From assembly GCF_024298965.1 (NCBI RefSeq), contig NZ_CP085193.1, forward strand, positions 3,224,001-3,288,000: a stretch of 64,000 nucleotides of DNA, written 5' to 3'. The translations under genes and the position numbers were made by a program. A model generated the notes under the pieces. That model was not told where the DNA came from and made no database searches. It saw nothing but the letters and a program-made list of their open reading frames with translations. Source of the DNA: Streptomyces rapamycinicus NRRL 5491 (GTDB lineage: Bacteria; Actinomycetota; Actinomycetes; Streptomycetales; Streptomycetaceae). This document shows, in pieces, positions 50,034 to 58,487 of this stretch; the stretch's first letter is position 1, and each line of letters begins with the position of its first letter.

Positions 50034-51839
50034 ATGACCATGAAAGTGGCCGACTACATCCTCGCCCGACTGTCGGAGTGGGGTGTCGAGCATGTGTTCG
50101 GCTACCCGGGGGACGGAATCAACGGCCTGCTCGCCGCATGGGGGCGGGCCGAGAACGAGCCCCGGTTCATCCAGGCCCGGCACGAGGAGATGGCCGCGTT
50201 CCAGGCCGTCGGCTACGCCAAGTTCAGCGGCCGCCTCGGCGTCTGCGCGGCGACCTCGGGCCCCGGCGCGATCCACCTGCTGAACGGGTTGTACGACGCC
50301 AAGATGGACCACGTCCCGGTGGTGGCCCTGGTCGGCCAGACCCACCGCAGCGCGATGGGCGGCTCGTACCAGCAGGAGGTGGATCTGCACAGCCTCTTCA
50401 AGGACGTGGCCTCCGACTTCCTGGAGACGGTCACCGTCCCCGAGCAGCTGCCCAACGTCCTGGACCGGGCCATCCGCACCGCCTACGCCCGCCGCGCCCC
50501 CACCGCCGTGATCATCCCGGCGGATGTGCAGGACCTCGACTACTCCGCGCCCACCCATGAGTTCAAGATGGTGCCCTCCAGCCTGGACCGCAGCGGCTGG
50601 TCCGCGGTGCCCTCCAACAGCGCGGTGGAGCGGGCCGCGGAAGTGCTGAACGCGGGCGAGCGGGTGGCGATCCTGGCCGGCCAGGGCGCCGCCGGGGCGC
50701 GCAAGGAGGTCCAGCAGGCCGCCGAGACCCTCGGCGCCGGAGTCGCCAAGGCGCTGCTCGGCCTCGATGTGCTCAGCGATGAACTGCCCTATGTCACCGG
50801 CTCCACCGGACTGCTGGGCACCCGGCCCTCGTACGAGCTGATGCGGGACTGCGACACCCTGCTGACCATCGGCTCCAGCTTTCCGTACAGCCAGTTCCTG
50901 CCGGAGTTCGGCAAGGCGCGCGGGGTCCAGATCGATCTCGATCCGCACATGATCGGGATGCGCTATCCGTACGAGGTCAATCTGGTCGGCGACGCCCGCG
51001 AGACCCTGCTGCGGCTGCTGCCGCTGCTGGAGCGCAAGGAGGCGCGGGACTGGCAGGAGGAGATCGTCGCGGGCGTACGGCGCTGGCGCGAGGTGATGGG
51101 CTCCCGCGCGGAGGTGTCCGCCGACCCGATCAACCCCGAGTACGTGGCCCACTGCCTGGACCCGCTGCTGCCCTCCGACACCATCGTCACCTGCGACTCC
51201 GGCTCCGTCGCCAACTGGTACGCCCGCCACTTGCGGATGCGCGGCGAGATGCGCGGCTCGCTGTCGGGCACGCTGGCCACGATGGGCTGCGGGGTGCCGT
51301 ACGCGATCGGCGCCAAGTTCGCCCGTCCGGACCGGCCGGTGGTGGCGCTGGTCGGGGACGGCGCGATGCAGATGAACGGGCTGGCGGAGCTGATCACGGT
51401 GGCCAAGTACCGCCAGTTGTGGGAGGACCCCCGGCTGGTGATCGCCATCTGGAACAACCAGGACCTCAACCAGGTCACCTGGGAGATGCGCGCCATGGGC
51501 GGGGCGCCGCAGTTCCTGCCCTCGCAGGCGATCCCCGACGTCTCCTACGCCCGGTTCGCCGAATCGCTCGGCATGACCGGCATCCGGGTGGAGAAGCCCG
51601 AGCAGGTCGAGCGGGCCTGGAGGGAGGCGCTGAGCGCGGACGGCCCGGCGGTCGTGGAGTTCCTCACCGACCCGGACGTCCCCCCGATCCCGCCGCATGC
51701 CACCCGGGAGCAGATGGAGGCCACGGCCGAGTCGATCATCAAGGGCGACTCGGACCGGGCGGGCATGGTCCGGCAGGGCCTGAAGGCCAAGGTGCAGGAG
51801 TTCCTGCCGCACCGGAAGAAGACGTCGGACGACGCCTGA
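50034..51839 (+). CDS. TPP-dependent pyruvate oxidase-like enzyme (PoxB type)
   Basis: The 601-residue protein has the three-part acetohydroxyacid-synthase/pyruvate-oxidase architecture: an N-terminal pyrimidine-binding domain with the catalytic Glu in QARHEEMAAFQAVGYAKFSG (Glu near residue 52), a central FAD/ADP-type domain (about 190-330), and the C-terminal pyrophosphate domain with VALVGDGAMQMNGLAEL and IAIWNNQDLNQ giving the GDG-x(24-27)-NN metal signature. Closest relatives are PoxB-like pyruvate oxidases, which decarboxylate pyruvate to acetate, rather than biosynthetic AHAS. It sits between F420 and DJ-1 genes, consistent with stress or stationary-phase use. Start ATG 50034; 50040 is an alternative. 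Confidence 0.92.
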   Translation: MTMKVADYILARLSEWGVEHVFGYPGDGINGLLAAWGRAENEPRFIQARHEEMAAFQAVGYAKFSGRLGVCAATSGPGAIHLLNGLYDAKMDHVPVVALVGQTHRSAMGGSYQQEVDLHSLFKDVASDFLETVTVPEQLPNVLDRAIRTAYARRAPTAVIIPADVQDLDYSAPTHEFKMVPSSLDRSGWSAVPSNSAVERAAEVLNAGERVAILAGQGAAGARKEVQQAAETLGAGVAKALLGLDVLSDELPYVTGSTGLLGTRPSYELMRDCDTLLTIGSSFPYSQFLPEFGKARGVQIDLDPHMIGMRYPYEVNLVGDARETLLRLLPLLERKEARDWQEEIVAGVRRWREVMGSRAEVSADPINPEYVAHCLDPLLPSDTIVTCDSGSVANWYARHLRMRGEMRGSLSGTLATMGCGVPYAIGAKFARPDRPVVALVGDGAMQMNGLAELITVAKYRQLWEDPRLVIAIWNNQDLNQVTWEMRAMGGAPQFLPSQAIPDVSYARFAESLGMTGIRVEKPEQVERAWREALSADGPAVVEFLTDPDVPPIPPHATREQMEATAESIIKGDSDRAGMVRQGLKAKVQEFLPHRKKTSDDA

Positions 51840-51855
51840 CGCACCCGATGTTCCC

Positions 51856-51881
51856 GTTTCGACCCCGTCCGCGCTGGCTAC
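51856..51881 (+). promoter_or_regulatory. SigB-like promoter match upstream of DJ-1/catalase pair
   Basis: GTTT (51856-51859) and GGCTAC (51876-51881) are 16 bp apart, resembling the Streptomyces SigB consensus with one -10 mismatch. The surrounding text (GTTTC-ACCCC-GGCTACCCG) parallels that upstream of the oxidoreductase gene at 48941. It lies 60 bp before the DJ-1/PfpI start codon. Confidence 0.5.
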
Positions 51882-51940
51882 CCGCCGCACCGGACGGATG
51901 GATACCCGGACCGGAACAGACCGGAAGGACGTGAGCAGCA

Positions 51941-52495
51941 ATGAAGGTCGCCTTTCTCGTCGCCCCGGAAGGCGTGGAACAGGTCGAGCTGACCGACCCC
52001 TGGCAGGCGGTCCGGGACGCCGGGGGCACCCCCCGTCTGGTGTCCACCAAGCCCGGCCGCATCCAGGCGTTCGACCATCTCGACAAGGCGGACACCTTCG
52101 AGGTCGACCAGGTCGTGAAGGACGCCACGGTCGAGGAGTACGACGCCCTGGTGCTGCCCGGCGGGGTGGCCAACCCCGACTTCCTGCGCCTGGACAAGGC
52201 GGCCGTCGCCTTCGCCAAGGGCTTCTTCGACGCGGGCAAGCCGGTGGCCGCGATCTGCCACGCCCCCTGGACGCTGGTGGAGGCCGATGTCGTACGCGGC
52301 CGCACCCTCACCTCCTGGCCGAGTCTGCGCACCGACATCACCAACGCCGGCGGGACCTGGGTGGACGAGCAGGTCAAGGTCTGCACCGGCGGCCCCAACG
52401 CCCTGATCACCAGCCGTAAGCCGGATGACCTCAAGGCGTTCCGCGAGGCGTTCCTGGAGGAGTTCGCGAAGACGACGAAGGGATCGGCACGATGA
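51941..52495 (+). CDS. DJ-1/PfpI-family protein
   Basis: The 184-residue protein has the DJ-1/PfpI fold: MKVAFLVAPEGVEQVEL (with the conserved glutamate region), ALVLPGGVANPDFLR, and the nucleophile elbow VAAICHAPWTL with Cys106 followed by His107 (residues 103-112). Members act as glyoxalase III-like, chaperone or deglycase enzymes, protecting against carbonyl and oxidative damage. ATG 51941 was chosen; GGAAGGACGTGAGCAGCA is upstream. Its TGA overlaps the catalase ATG by four bases, coupling the two. Fits the stress-defence context. Confidence 0.93.
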   Translation: MKVAFLVAPEGVEQVELTDPWQAVRDAGGTPRLVSTKPGRIQAFDHLDKADTFEVDQVVKDATVEEYDALVLPGGVANPDFLRLDKAAVAFAKGFFDAGKPVAAICHAPWTLVEADVVRGRTLTSWPSLRTDITNAGGTWVDEQVKVCTGGPNALITSRKPDDLKAFREAFLEEFAKTTKGSAR

Positions 52496-54591
52496 CGGAG
52501 GACCGCAAGGAGCGGCAGCGCGACATCTACCGCGCGCCCGACCCCGCCGAAGGACCGCTGACCACCGACCAGGGCGTGGCCGTCGACCACACCGACGACT
52601 CCCTCACCGTGGGCGAACGCGGCCCGACCCTGATGGAGGACTTCCACTTCCGCGAGAAGCTGACCCATTTCGACCATGAGCGCATCCCGGAGCGGGTGGT
52701 GCACGCGCGGGGCGCGGGCGCGTACGGCTACTTCGAGCCGTACGAGTCCTGCGCGGAGTTCACCCGCGCCGCCTTCCTCCAGGATCCGTCCGTGCGCACC
52801 CCGGTCTTCGTGCGGTTCTCCACCGTGCAGGGCCCGCGGGGCTCGGCGGACACGGTGCGGGACGTACGGGGCTTCGCGACGAAGTTCTACACCTCGGAGG
52901 GCAACTACGACCTGGTCGGCAACAACATGCCGGTCTTCTTCATCCAGGACGGGATCAAGTTCCCGGACTTCGTGCACGCGCTCAAGCCGGAGCCGCAGAA
53001 CGAGATCCCGACCGGCGCCTCCGCCCATGACACCCTGTGGGACTTCGTCTCGCTCCAGCCCGAGACCATGCACATGATGATGTGGCTGATGTCGGACCGG
53101 GCGATTCCGCGCAGCTACCGGATGATGCAGGGCTTCGGGGTGCACACCTTCCGCTTCGTGGACGCCCAGGGCCGCGGCACCTTTGTGAAGTTCCACTGGA
53201 AGCCGAAACTGGGCGTCCACTCGCTGGTGTGGGACGAGGCGCAGGAGTGCCAGGGCCGCGACCCGGACTTCAACCGGCGCGATCTGTGGGACGCGATCGA
53301 GGCGGGTCAGTACCCCGAGTACGAGCTGGGGGTGCAGCTGATCCCGGAGGAGGACGAGTTCAACTTCGAGGTCGATCTGCTCGACGCCACGAAGATCATT
53401 CCGGAGGAGCAGGTGCCGGTGCGGCCGATCGGCCACATGGTCCTGAACCGCAACCCGGACAACTTCTTCGCGGAGACCGAGCAGGTGGCCTTCCACACCG
53501 CGAACGTGGTCCCCGGCATCGACTTCACCAATGACCCGCTGCTCCAGGCCCGTAACTTCTCGTACCTGGACACCCAGCTGATCCGGCTGGGCGGGCCCAA
53601 CTTCTCCCAGCTCCCGGTCAACCAGCCGGTCACCCCCGCCCGGACCAACCAGCGGGACGGCTACCACCAGACCATGCTCCACAGGGGGACGAACTACTCC
53701 CCCAACTCGCTCGGCGGCGGCTGCCCGGCCCTCGCCGGAGCGGACGGCTACGCCTTCTCCCACTACGCGGAGCGGGTCGAGGGCCACAAGATCCGCGAGC
53801 GGAGCGAGTCCTTCAAGGACTTCTACAGCCAGGCCGCGCTGTTCTGGAACAGCATGAGCGACTGGGAGAGGCGCCATATCGTCGACGCCTTCCGCTTCGA
53901 ACTGGGCAAGGTCGGCGCGGTGCACGTACGGGAGCGCACGGTCGAGCAACTGGCCCAGGTCGACTACGACCTTGCCTCGCAGGTCGCCCAGGGCATCGGC
54001 GTGGCGCTGCCGGAACCCGGCGCCAACAACCACAAACCCCAGGCCTCGCCCGCCCTGAGCTTCGAGAACCTCCAGGGCGACGGCTCGATCCGCACCCGCC
54101 AGATCGCGGTACTGGTCATGGACGGCGTGGACACCGGCCAGCTCACCCAGGCCCAGGAGGCCCTCACCGCCCAGGGCGCCATCGTCGAGGCCCTCGCCCC
54201 GCACGACGGCAAGGTCGTCGGCGCCGACGGCAACGGCTACGCCGTGGACCGCGCCCTCCCCACGGTCGCCTCCGTCCTCTACGACGCCGTCCTCCTCCCC
54301 GGCGGCCCCACCGGCACCCCCGGCCTGGCCTCCGACAGCGAGGCCATGCGCTTCGTCCGCGACGCCTACCGCCACGGCAAACCCATCGCGGCCCTGGGCT
54401 CCGGCGTCGGCATCCTCTCCTCCCTCGACCCGGAAGGCCTCCACATCGCCTCCGGCCACGGCCACGTCTGCACCGACCGAGGCGTCGTCACGGACACCAC
54501 GACGGGCGCGGCGAGCGAGGAATTCACCCATGCCTTCACCGAAGCCATAGCCGCCCACCGCCACTGGGACCGGCCCAGGGTCCGCTGCTGA
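52492..54591 (+). CDS. katE: Large-subunit catalase (KatE/HPII type)
   Basis: The 699-residue protein is a clade II monofunctional catalase. Heme-pocket residues are visible: His71 in [13 protein letters not shown], Asn144 in [16 protein letters not shown] and the proximal heme ligand Tyr358 in [17 protein letters not shown]. From about residue 520 a class I glutamine-amidotransferase/DJ-1-like C-terminal domain follows ([19 protein letters not shown] to [13 protein letters not shown]), found only in large-subunit catalases. It decomposes hydrogen peroxide in the cytosol. The start ATG overlaps the DJ-1 gene. A 21-bp hairpin follows the stop. Confidence 0.96.
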   Translation: MTEDRKERQRDIYRAPDPAEGPLTTDQGVAVDHTDDSLTVGERGPTLMEDFHFREKLTHFDHERIPERVVHARGAGAYGYFEPYESCAEFTRAAFLQDPSVRTPVFVRFSTVQGPRGSADTVRDVRGFATKFYTSEGNYDLVGNNMPVFFIQDGIKFPDFVHALKPEPQNEIPTGASAHDTLWDFVSLQPETMHMMMWLMSDRAIPRSYRMMQGFGVHTFRFVDAQGRGTFVKFHWKPKLGVHSLVWDEAQECQGRDPDFNRRDLWDAIEAGQYPEYELGVQLIPEEDEFNFEVDLLDATKIIPEEQVPVRPIGHMVLNRNPDNFFAETEQVAFHTANVVPGIDFTNDPLLQARNFSYLDTQLIRLGGPNFSQLPVNQPVTPARTNQRDGYHQTMLHRGTNYSPNSLGGGCPALAGADGYAFSHYAERVEGHKIRERSESFKDFYSQAALFWNSMSDWERRHIVDAFRFELGKVGAVHVRERTVEQLAQVDYDLASQVAQGIGVALPEPGANNHKPQASPALSFENLQGDGSIRTRQIAVLVMDGVDTGQLTQAQEALTAQGAIVEALAPHDGKVVGADGNGYAVDRALPTVASVLYDAVLLPGGPTGTPGLASDSEAMRFVRDAYRHGKPIAALGSGVGILSSLDPEGLHIASGHGHVCTDRGVVTDTTTGAASEEFTHAFTEAIAAHRHWDRPRVRC

Positions 54592-54619
54592 ATTCCGCGG
54601 GGCGCGGTGGGCCGACATG

Positions 54620-54668
54620 CGGGTGGGGGGTGTGCGCGGAGTTCGCCTCCGCGCACACCCCCCACCCG
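54620..54668 (+). terminator. 21-bp perfect inverted repeat downstream of catalase gene
   Basis: The arms at 54620-54640 and 54648-54668 are perfect complements over 21 bp with a 7-base loop (GTTCGCC), so a very stable hairpin forms about 30 bp after the catalase stop. No T-run follows. Between it and the insertion element lie three copies of CCAGCCCCTCCGGCG (about 54768, 54809, and one near 54785), part of the intergenic repeat family. Confidence 0.82.
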
Positions 54669-54964
54669 TTCCGTTGCCCGTTCGGTTGGTACGTGTGCGG
54701 GTGCGGGTGCGAGAGTGCGCTTGCGCGCGGGAGCGGCGGGCGGCCCCGGTCACGTTCGGGCAACCCAGCCCCTCCGGCGTTATCCAGCCCCTCCGGCGCT
54801 TCTGGCGTTATCCAGCCCCTCCGGCGTTTGAGGAGCGGGGCCCGGGGCGGAGCCCCGGCGGGCGCGAGGGGGCGGAGCCTCCTCCTTACTGACTTCGGCG
54901 TTTTGGGGTCTGGATTTGCGTCGGGACCGGTGACGCGGTCTGTCCGGGCTGGTACGCCGGAGGC
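54669..54964. other. Repeat-rich intergenic segment left of the insertion element
   Basis: There is no supported gene in this 296-bp stretch. It contains GTGCGGGTGCGGGTGCG simple repeats (about 54690-54712), the CCAGCCCCTCCGGCG copies and a GAGGAGCGGGG tract, parts of the repeat-module family. Its right portion from 54887 is the left end of the IS630-type element. The repeat module appears truncated there, as if the element had inserted into it. Confidence 0.6.
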
Positions 54965-55504
54965 ATGCGGTATCCGGACGGGGGCGGGCTGACCGCCGAG
55001 CAGCGCAGGCGCAGGGAAGAAGTACGGATGCGGGCCGTCGACCTCTTCGAGGAGGGCATGGAAGTCCCGTGGATTGCCCGGGAGTTACGGGTGAGTGAGA
55101 AGTCGGTCTATCGGTGGCGCCGCACCTGGAGGACGGGCGGGCGCGAGGCGCTGCGTTCCCAAGGCCCCTCTGGCTACAACTGTCGGCTTGGCCCCCGGCT
55201 GCAGGCCAAGCTCGCGATGTGGCTGGATGAGGGGCCGGCCGCGCATGGCTGGGCGGACGACCAGGTGTGGACCGCAGCAAGGGTGCGCACGCTGATCGGG
55301 CGGAAGTTCCACATCTCCTACAGCGTCTCCGGGGTGACCCGGCTGCTGCACCGGATGGGCTACAGCGTGCAGATGCCGGCCCGGCCCGCCACCGAACGTG
55401 ACGAGGACGCGATCACCGCATGGCGGGAGGCGACCTGGCGGGAGGTAAAACCCTCCGGGCGGCGACCGGCGCGTTCATCTGCTTCGAGGACGAAGCGGGT
55501 GTGA
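54965..55504 (+). CDS. IS630-family transposase, first frame (orfA)
   Basis: The 179-residue frame holds the DNA-binding half of an IS630-type transposase: a helix-turn-helix IARELRVSEKSVYRWRRTWRTGG (about residues 38-60; core VSEKSVYRW), then GWADDQVWTAARVRTLI and a winged-helix-like VSGVTRLLHRMGYS (about 112-125). It ends near WREVKPSGRRPARS. The catalytic DDE domain continues in the +1/-1 shifted frame that overlaps it by 85 bp. This arrangement is typical of IS630 members that make the full transposase by programmed frameshifting. Confidence 0.88.
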   Translation: MRYPDGGGLTAEQRRRREEVRMRAVDLFEEGMEVPWIARELRVSEKSVYRWRRTWRTGGREALRSQGPSGYNCRLGPRLQAKLAMWLDEGPAAHGWADDQVWTAARVRTLIGRKFHISYSVSGVTRLLHRMGYSVQMPARPATERDEDAITAWREATWREVKPSGRRPARSSASRTKRV

Positions 55505-56043
55505 CCGGCCGGCCGCCCAAGGGCCGCACCTGGGGCCGGCGCGGCATCACCCCGAGGGTCAAGGCGTCCGGCCGCAGCCGGGGACGGCTCTCGGTGGCCG
55601 GGCTGCTGTGCTTCCGGCCGGGCCTGCCCACCCGTCTGTGCTACCGGCTGCGCCGGCATACCGGCCGCAAGGGCGAGCGTCGCTCGCTGGGCGAGAGCGA
55701 CTACATCCGCCTGCTCGATGGCGCCCACCAATTGCTGAAGGCCCCACTGATCGTGGTGTGGGACCGGCTGAGCACCCACATTTCCAAGACCATGAAGGCA
55801 CTCGTTGCCGAGCGGCACTGGCTGACAGTGGTTCTGCTGCCCGGGTATGCGCCCGACCTCAACCCGGTGGAGGGCCTTTGGGCACACATCAAGCGGAGCC
55901 TGGCCAACCTGGCCGCCCGCACCCTCAGCGAGTTGGAGACTCTGCTCCGCAGGCGGCTCAAGGCGCTGCAGTACCGGCACGGCATCCTCGGCGGATTCCT
56001 CGCCGGGACGGGGCTCGCTCTCGACAGACCGGACGGACCCTAA
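55420..56043 (+). CDS. IS630-family transposase, second frame (DDE domain, orfB)
   Basis: The 207-residue frame carries the catalytic core: FICFEDEAGVTGRPPKGRTWGRRG (first acidic residue, E-D-E-A-G), LIVVWDRLSTHISKTM (second Asp in V-W-D-x-L-S-x-H) and LLPGYAPDLNPVEGLWAHIKRSLAN with the P-D-L-N-P-V-E glutamate. This is the DD34E-type signature of IS630/Tc1. It overlaps orfA by 85 bp, so a frameshift near 55430-55450 (GGCGGGAGGTAAAACCC region) would give one polypeptide. The element looks intact and could be active. Confidence 0.88.
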   Translation: MAGGDLAGGKTLRAATGAFICFEDEAGVTGRPPKGRTWGRRGITPRVKASGRSRGRLSVAGLLCFRPGLPTRLCYRLRRHTGRKGERRSLGESDYIRLLDGAHQLLKAPLIVVWDRLSTHISKTMKALVAERHWLTVVLLPGYAPDLNPVEGLWAHIKRSLANLAARTLSELETLLRRRLKALQYRHGILGGFLAGTGLALDRPDGP

Positions 56044-56053
56044 TACTCCGAAG

Positions 56054-57262
56054 TCAGTAATCGGCGTGTGGGGCGGGCGTAGCGACGGTCTCGGTGTTCT
56101 CCAGGACAACTGCGAGGCCCTGGCCCACGCCGATGCAGAGTGCGGCGACACCGTAGCGTTCGCCTCGTTCCCGCAGGGCCTTGGCCAGGGTGCCGAGGAT
56201 GCGACCCCCGGACGCGCCGAGGGGGTGGCCGATGGCGATCGCGCCGCCGTGGACGTTGACGATCGAGGGGTCGACCCGCCACGCGTCGATGCAGGCGAGC
56301 GACTGGACGGCGAAGGCTTCGTTGAGCTCGATGGCGCCGACCTGCTCCCAGCTGATACCTGCGCGTGCGAGGGCTCGGTTGGCGGCCTCTACGGGGGCGT
56401 AGCCGAACATCTGCGGCTCCAGGGCCGACGTGCCGCGGCCGGCGATCCGTGCGACCGGGTCCAGCCCTATGGCGAGAGCGGCCCGGTCTGAGCCGAGGAG
56501 CAGCGCGGAGGCGCCGTCGTTGAGTGGGCTGGCGTTGCCCGCGGTGATGGTGCCGTCCGTACGGAACACGGGTCGCAGGCCTCCCAGCACCTCGGCGGTG
56601 GTGGTTGAGCGGATGTTCTCATCCCGGGTGAGGCCGGTGCCGGGCACGGGACTGACCAGGTCGTCGTAGAAGCCGGATTCCCACGCCTGGTGCGCCAGTT
56701 CGTGGGAGCGTGAGGCGAACTCGTCCTGCCGTGCGCGGGAGATGCCGAGCTTTTCTCCCAGTTGCTCGTTCGCCTCACCCAGGCTGACGGTCCACTCGGC
56801 GGGCATCCGGTCGTTGACGAGCCGCCAGCCCAGGGTCGTCGAGACCGCGGTGACATCGCCCGCCGGGTACGGCCGGTCGGACTTGGGCAGCACCCACGGT
56901 GCGCGCGTCATCGATTCGACTCCGCCGGCCAGTACGATTTCGGCGTCGCCGGTCTCGATTTGCCGGCTGGCGACCATCGCCGCGTCGAGGCCGGATCCGC
57001 ACAGTCGATTGACCGTCGTGCCGGGCACGCTTACGGGGAGTCCGGCCAGCAGCCCGGCCATCCGGCCCACATTGCGGTTTTCCTCGCCCGCGCCGTTGGC
57101 GTTGCCCCATACGACCTCGTCGATTCGGGCCCTGTCGAGTTCCGGCGCCTTGTCGAGTACCGCGGCGATCGCGTGTGCGGCGAGGTCGTCGGGGCGTACG
57201 CCGGCCAGTGCCCCGTTGAACCGTCCGAACGGTGTGCGAGCCGCAGCGTAGAGATATGTCAT
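56054..57262 (-). CDS. Acetyl-CoA acyltransferase / 3-oxoadipyl-CoA-type thiolase
   Basis: The 402-residue enzyme has the thiolase catalytic set: Cys88 in TTVNRLCGSGLDA, His346 in AIGHPLGASGGR and Cys376 in ALCIGVGQG. GNANGAGEENRNVGRMAGLL near residue 55 is the pattern of PcaF/PaaJ 3-oxoadipyl-CoA thiolases. It would cleave a beta-ketoacyl-CoA to acetyl-CoA plus a shortened acyl-CoA. The last residues (TVATPAPHADY) extend past the usual end, and the TAC-TGA at the stop lies in the IS630 terminal repeat, so the element supplies the stop codon. The enzyme core is complete. It is last in a catabolic set on the minus strand. Confidence 0.93.
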   Translation of the reverse strand: MTYLYAAARTPFGRFNGALAGVRPDDLAAHAIAAVLDKAPELDRARIDEVVWGNANGAGEENRNVGRMAGLLAGLPVSVPGTTVNRLCGSGLDAAMVASRQIETGDAEIVLAGGVESMTRAPWVLPKSDRPYPAGDVTAVSTTLGWRLVNDRMPAEWTVSLGEANEQLGEKLGISRARQDEFASRSHELAHQAWESGFYDDLVSPVPGTGLTRDENIRSTTTAEVLGGLRPVFRTDGTITAGNASPLNDGASALLLGSDRAALAIGLDPVARIAGRGTSALEPQMFGYAPVEAANRALARAGISWEQVGAIELNEAFAVQSLACIDAWRVDPSIVNVHGGAIAIGHPLGASGGRILGTLAKALRERGERYGVAALCIGVGQGLAVVLENTETVATPAPHADY

Positions 57263-57274
57263 CGATCGTTCTTT

Positions 57275-57575
57275 CGTTCGCGGGCGGGTCTGCGAGGTCC
57301 TCCGCCGGTGACCTCAGTTGCCGTGCCCGTGATGTGCGAGGGGTCACTGGCGAAGGAAGAGCACGGCGTCGGCGGCGTCTTTGACCGTGCCTGTCCGGCC
57401 GAGCGGTACATCCTTGGGCCGCCGGTCGGTGTTGACCGGGCCCCGTGCCGTGCCGCTTCGTCGGCCGTGGCCTGCGCCGGGCCGGTGAGCCCGGCTCCGG
57501 CCTTCGCTGTAGTTCGTCGGGGTGGGTCTTTCGGGTCGGCGGAGATGGACAACCACGTGGGTGATCGCCGCGGGT
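57275..57575 (-). pseudogene. Decayed short-chain dehydrogenase (SDR)
   Basis: Three minus-strand frames in this 370-bp gap each carry pieces of one SDR, in order: THVVVHLRRPERPTPTNYS (strand and TNYS near the catalytic Tyr), then AKAGAGLTGPAQATADEAA (the K-A-G-L region and following helix), then GPVNTDRRPKDVPLGRTGT, with VKDAADAVLFL, and finally FASDPSHITGTATEVTGGG, the C-terminal end of SDRs. The pieces need at least three frameshifts, and the N-terminal Rossmann motif is missing. The gene is dead, though it probably once gave a 3-hydroxyacyl reductase to the set. Confidence 0.82.
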
Positions 57576-57629
57576 AGCGGTAGCGCGCGTCGCGGCCGAT
57601 GCCGATCCGTACTCCGAGTACGTAGCTGG

Positions 57630-58487
57630 TCACCGAGGCCAGGCGTGGAAGCCCTGTCCGGTCTTGCGGCCCAGTTGTCCCGCGGTGACCTTGTCACGTA
57701 GCAGTTGCGGTGGGGCGAACCGGTCTCCGAGGGTGCGATGCAGGTGGTCGGCGATGGCCAGACGCACATCGAGGCCGACGAGATCGGTGGAGCGCAGCGG
57801 TCCCATGGGATGGCCGTAGCCCAGTTCCATGGCGGTGTCGATGGCGTCGGCGTCGGCAACGCCCTCTTCCAGCATGCGGATCGCTTCCAGACCGAGCAGG
57901 ACACCGAGGCGGCTGGTGGCGAACCCGGGCGAGTCGCGTACGAGCACGTCCTTCTTCCCGAGCGCTCCCACATACCCGAGCACCTGGTCGCGGACGGTGT
58001 CCGAGGTGGCCGGTGAGGTGACCACCTCGACCATCTTGGAGGCGGGAACGGGATTGAAGAAGTGCATGCCCAGGAAGCGTTCGGGGTGTTCAAGGGCGGC
58101 CGACAGTTCGCTCACCGACAGCGAACTGGTGTTGGTGGCGAGGACGGTCCGTGCGGAGACCACCTGCTCGACGGCGGTGAGCACGTCGGCCTTCAGGGCC
58201 GTGATCTCCGGTACCGCTTCCACCACGAGATCGGCTTCCTCGGGCAGCTCGGACACGTCGGGCACCAGGTCGAGCCTGCTGAGCACGTCGGCGGGATCGG
58301 CATTCGACTTGCCCCGCTGGACGGCCCGTTCGAGGCTGTCCGCGATGCGTGCGCGGGCGGTGTCGGCGGCCTGTGGCGAGCTCTCGACCACGGTCACGTG
58401 CGCGCCTGCGGCGGCGAAGACCTGGGCGATTCCTCCCCCCATCCGGCCGCCGCCGATCACTCCGATCCGGTGGGGTACCGCTGTCAT
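57630..58487 (-). CDS. 3-hydroxyacyl-CoA dehydrogenase (PaaH/FadB2-like)
   Basis: The 285-residue enzyme has the NAD-binding motif IGVIGGGRMGGGIAQVFAAAG (residues 8-28; core GGGRMGGGIA), ATNTSSLSVSEL, the catalytic-histidine region FLGMHFFNPVPASKMVEVV (about 137-156), DSPGFATSRLG and ELGYGHPMGPLRSTDLVGLD. It oxidises 3-hydroxyacyl-CoA to 3-ketoacyl-CoA with NAD. The stop overlaps, by four bases, the start region of its upstream neighbour's end (58484-58487), so it is coupled to the enoyl-CoA hydratase gene. It probably feeds the thiolase downstream. Confidence 0.94.
   Translation of the reverse strand: MTAVPHRIGVIGGGRMGGGIAQVFAAAGAHVTVVESSPQAADTARARIADSLERAVQRGKSNADPADVLSRLDLVPDVSELPEEADLVVEAVPEITALKADVLTAVEQVVSARTVLATNTSSLSVSELSAALEHPERFLGMHFFNPVPASKMVEVVTSPATSDTVRDQVLGYVGALGKKDVLVRDSPGFATSRLGVLLGLEAIRMLEEGVADADAIDTAMELGYGHPMGPLRSTDLVGLDVRLAIADHLHRTLGDRFAPPQLLRDKVTAGQLGRKTGQGFHAWPR

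Larger units (their letters stand above)
54887..56059 (+). mobile_element. IS630-family insertion sequence with TA target and 22-bp imperfect ends
   Basis: The element is bounded by terminal inverted repeats. The left end is TACTGACTTCGGCG then TTTTGGGGTC (54887-54910). The right end, read on the minus strand, is TACTGACTTCGGAG then TATTAGGGTC (56059-56036). They differ at three positions. Both termini abut the dinucleotide TA, the expected duplication of IS630/Tc1-mariner elements. Inside lie two overlapping transposase frames. The right end sits on the 3' end of the thiolase gene, whose stop codon lies inside the repeat. Confidence 0.88.

Noticed and set aside
48774..51941. Very long open frame on the minus strand (1055 codons)
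   Set aside because: It is antisense to the LLM oxidoreductase and pyruvate-oxidase-like genes, which have conserved motifs and correct starts. It is a GC-bias shadow.
51739..54753. Long minus-strand frame (1004 codons) through the catalase gene
   Set aside because: No family motifs; shadow of the catalase and DJ-1 genes.
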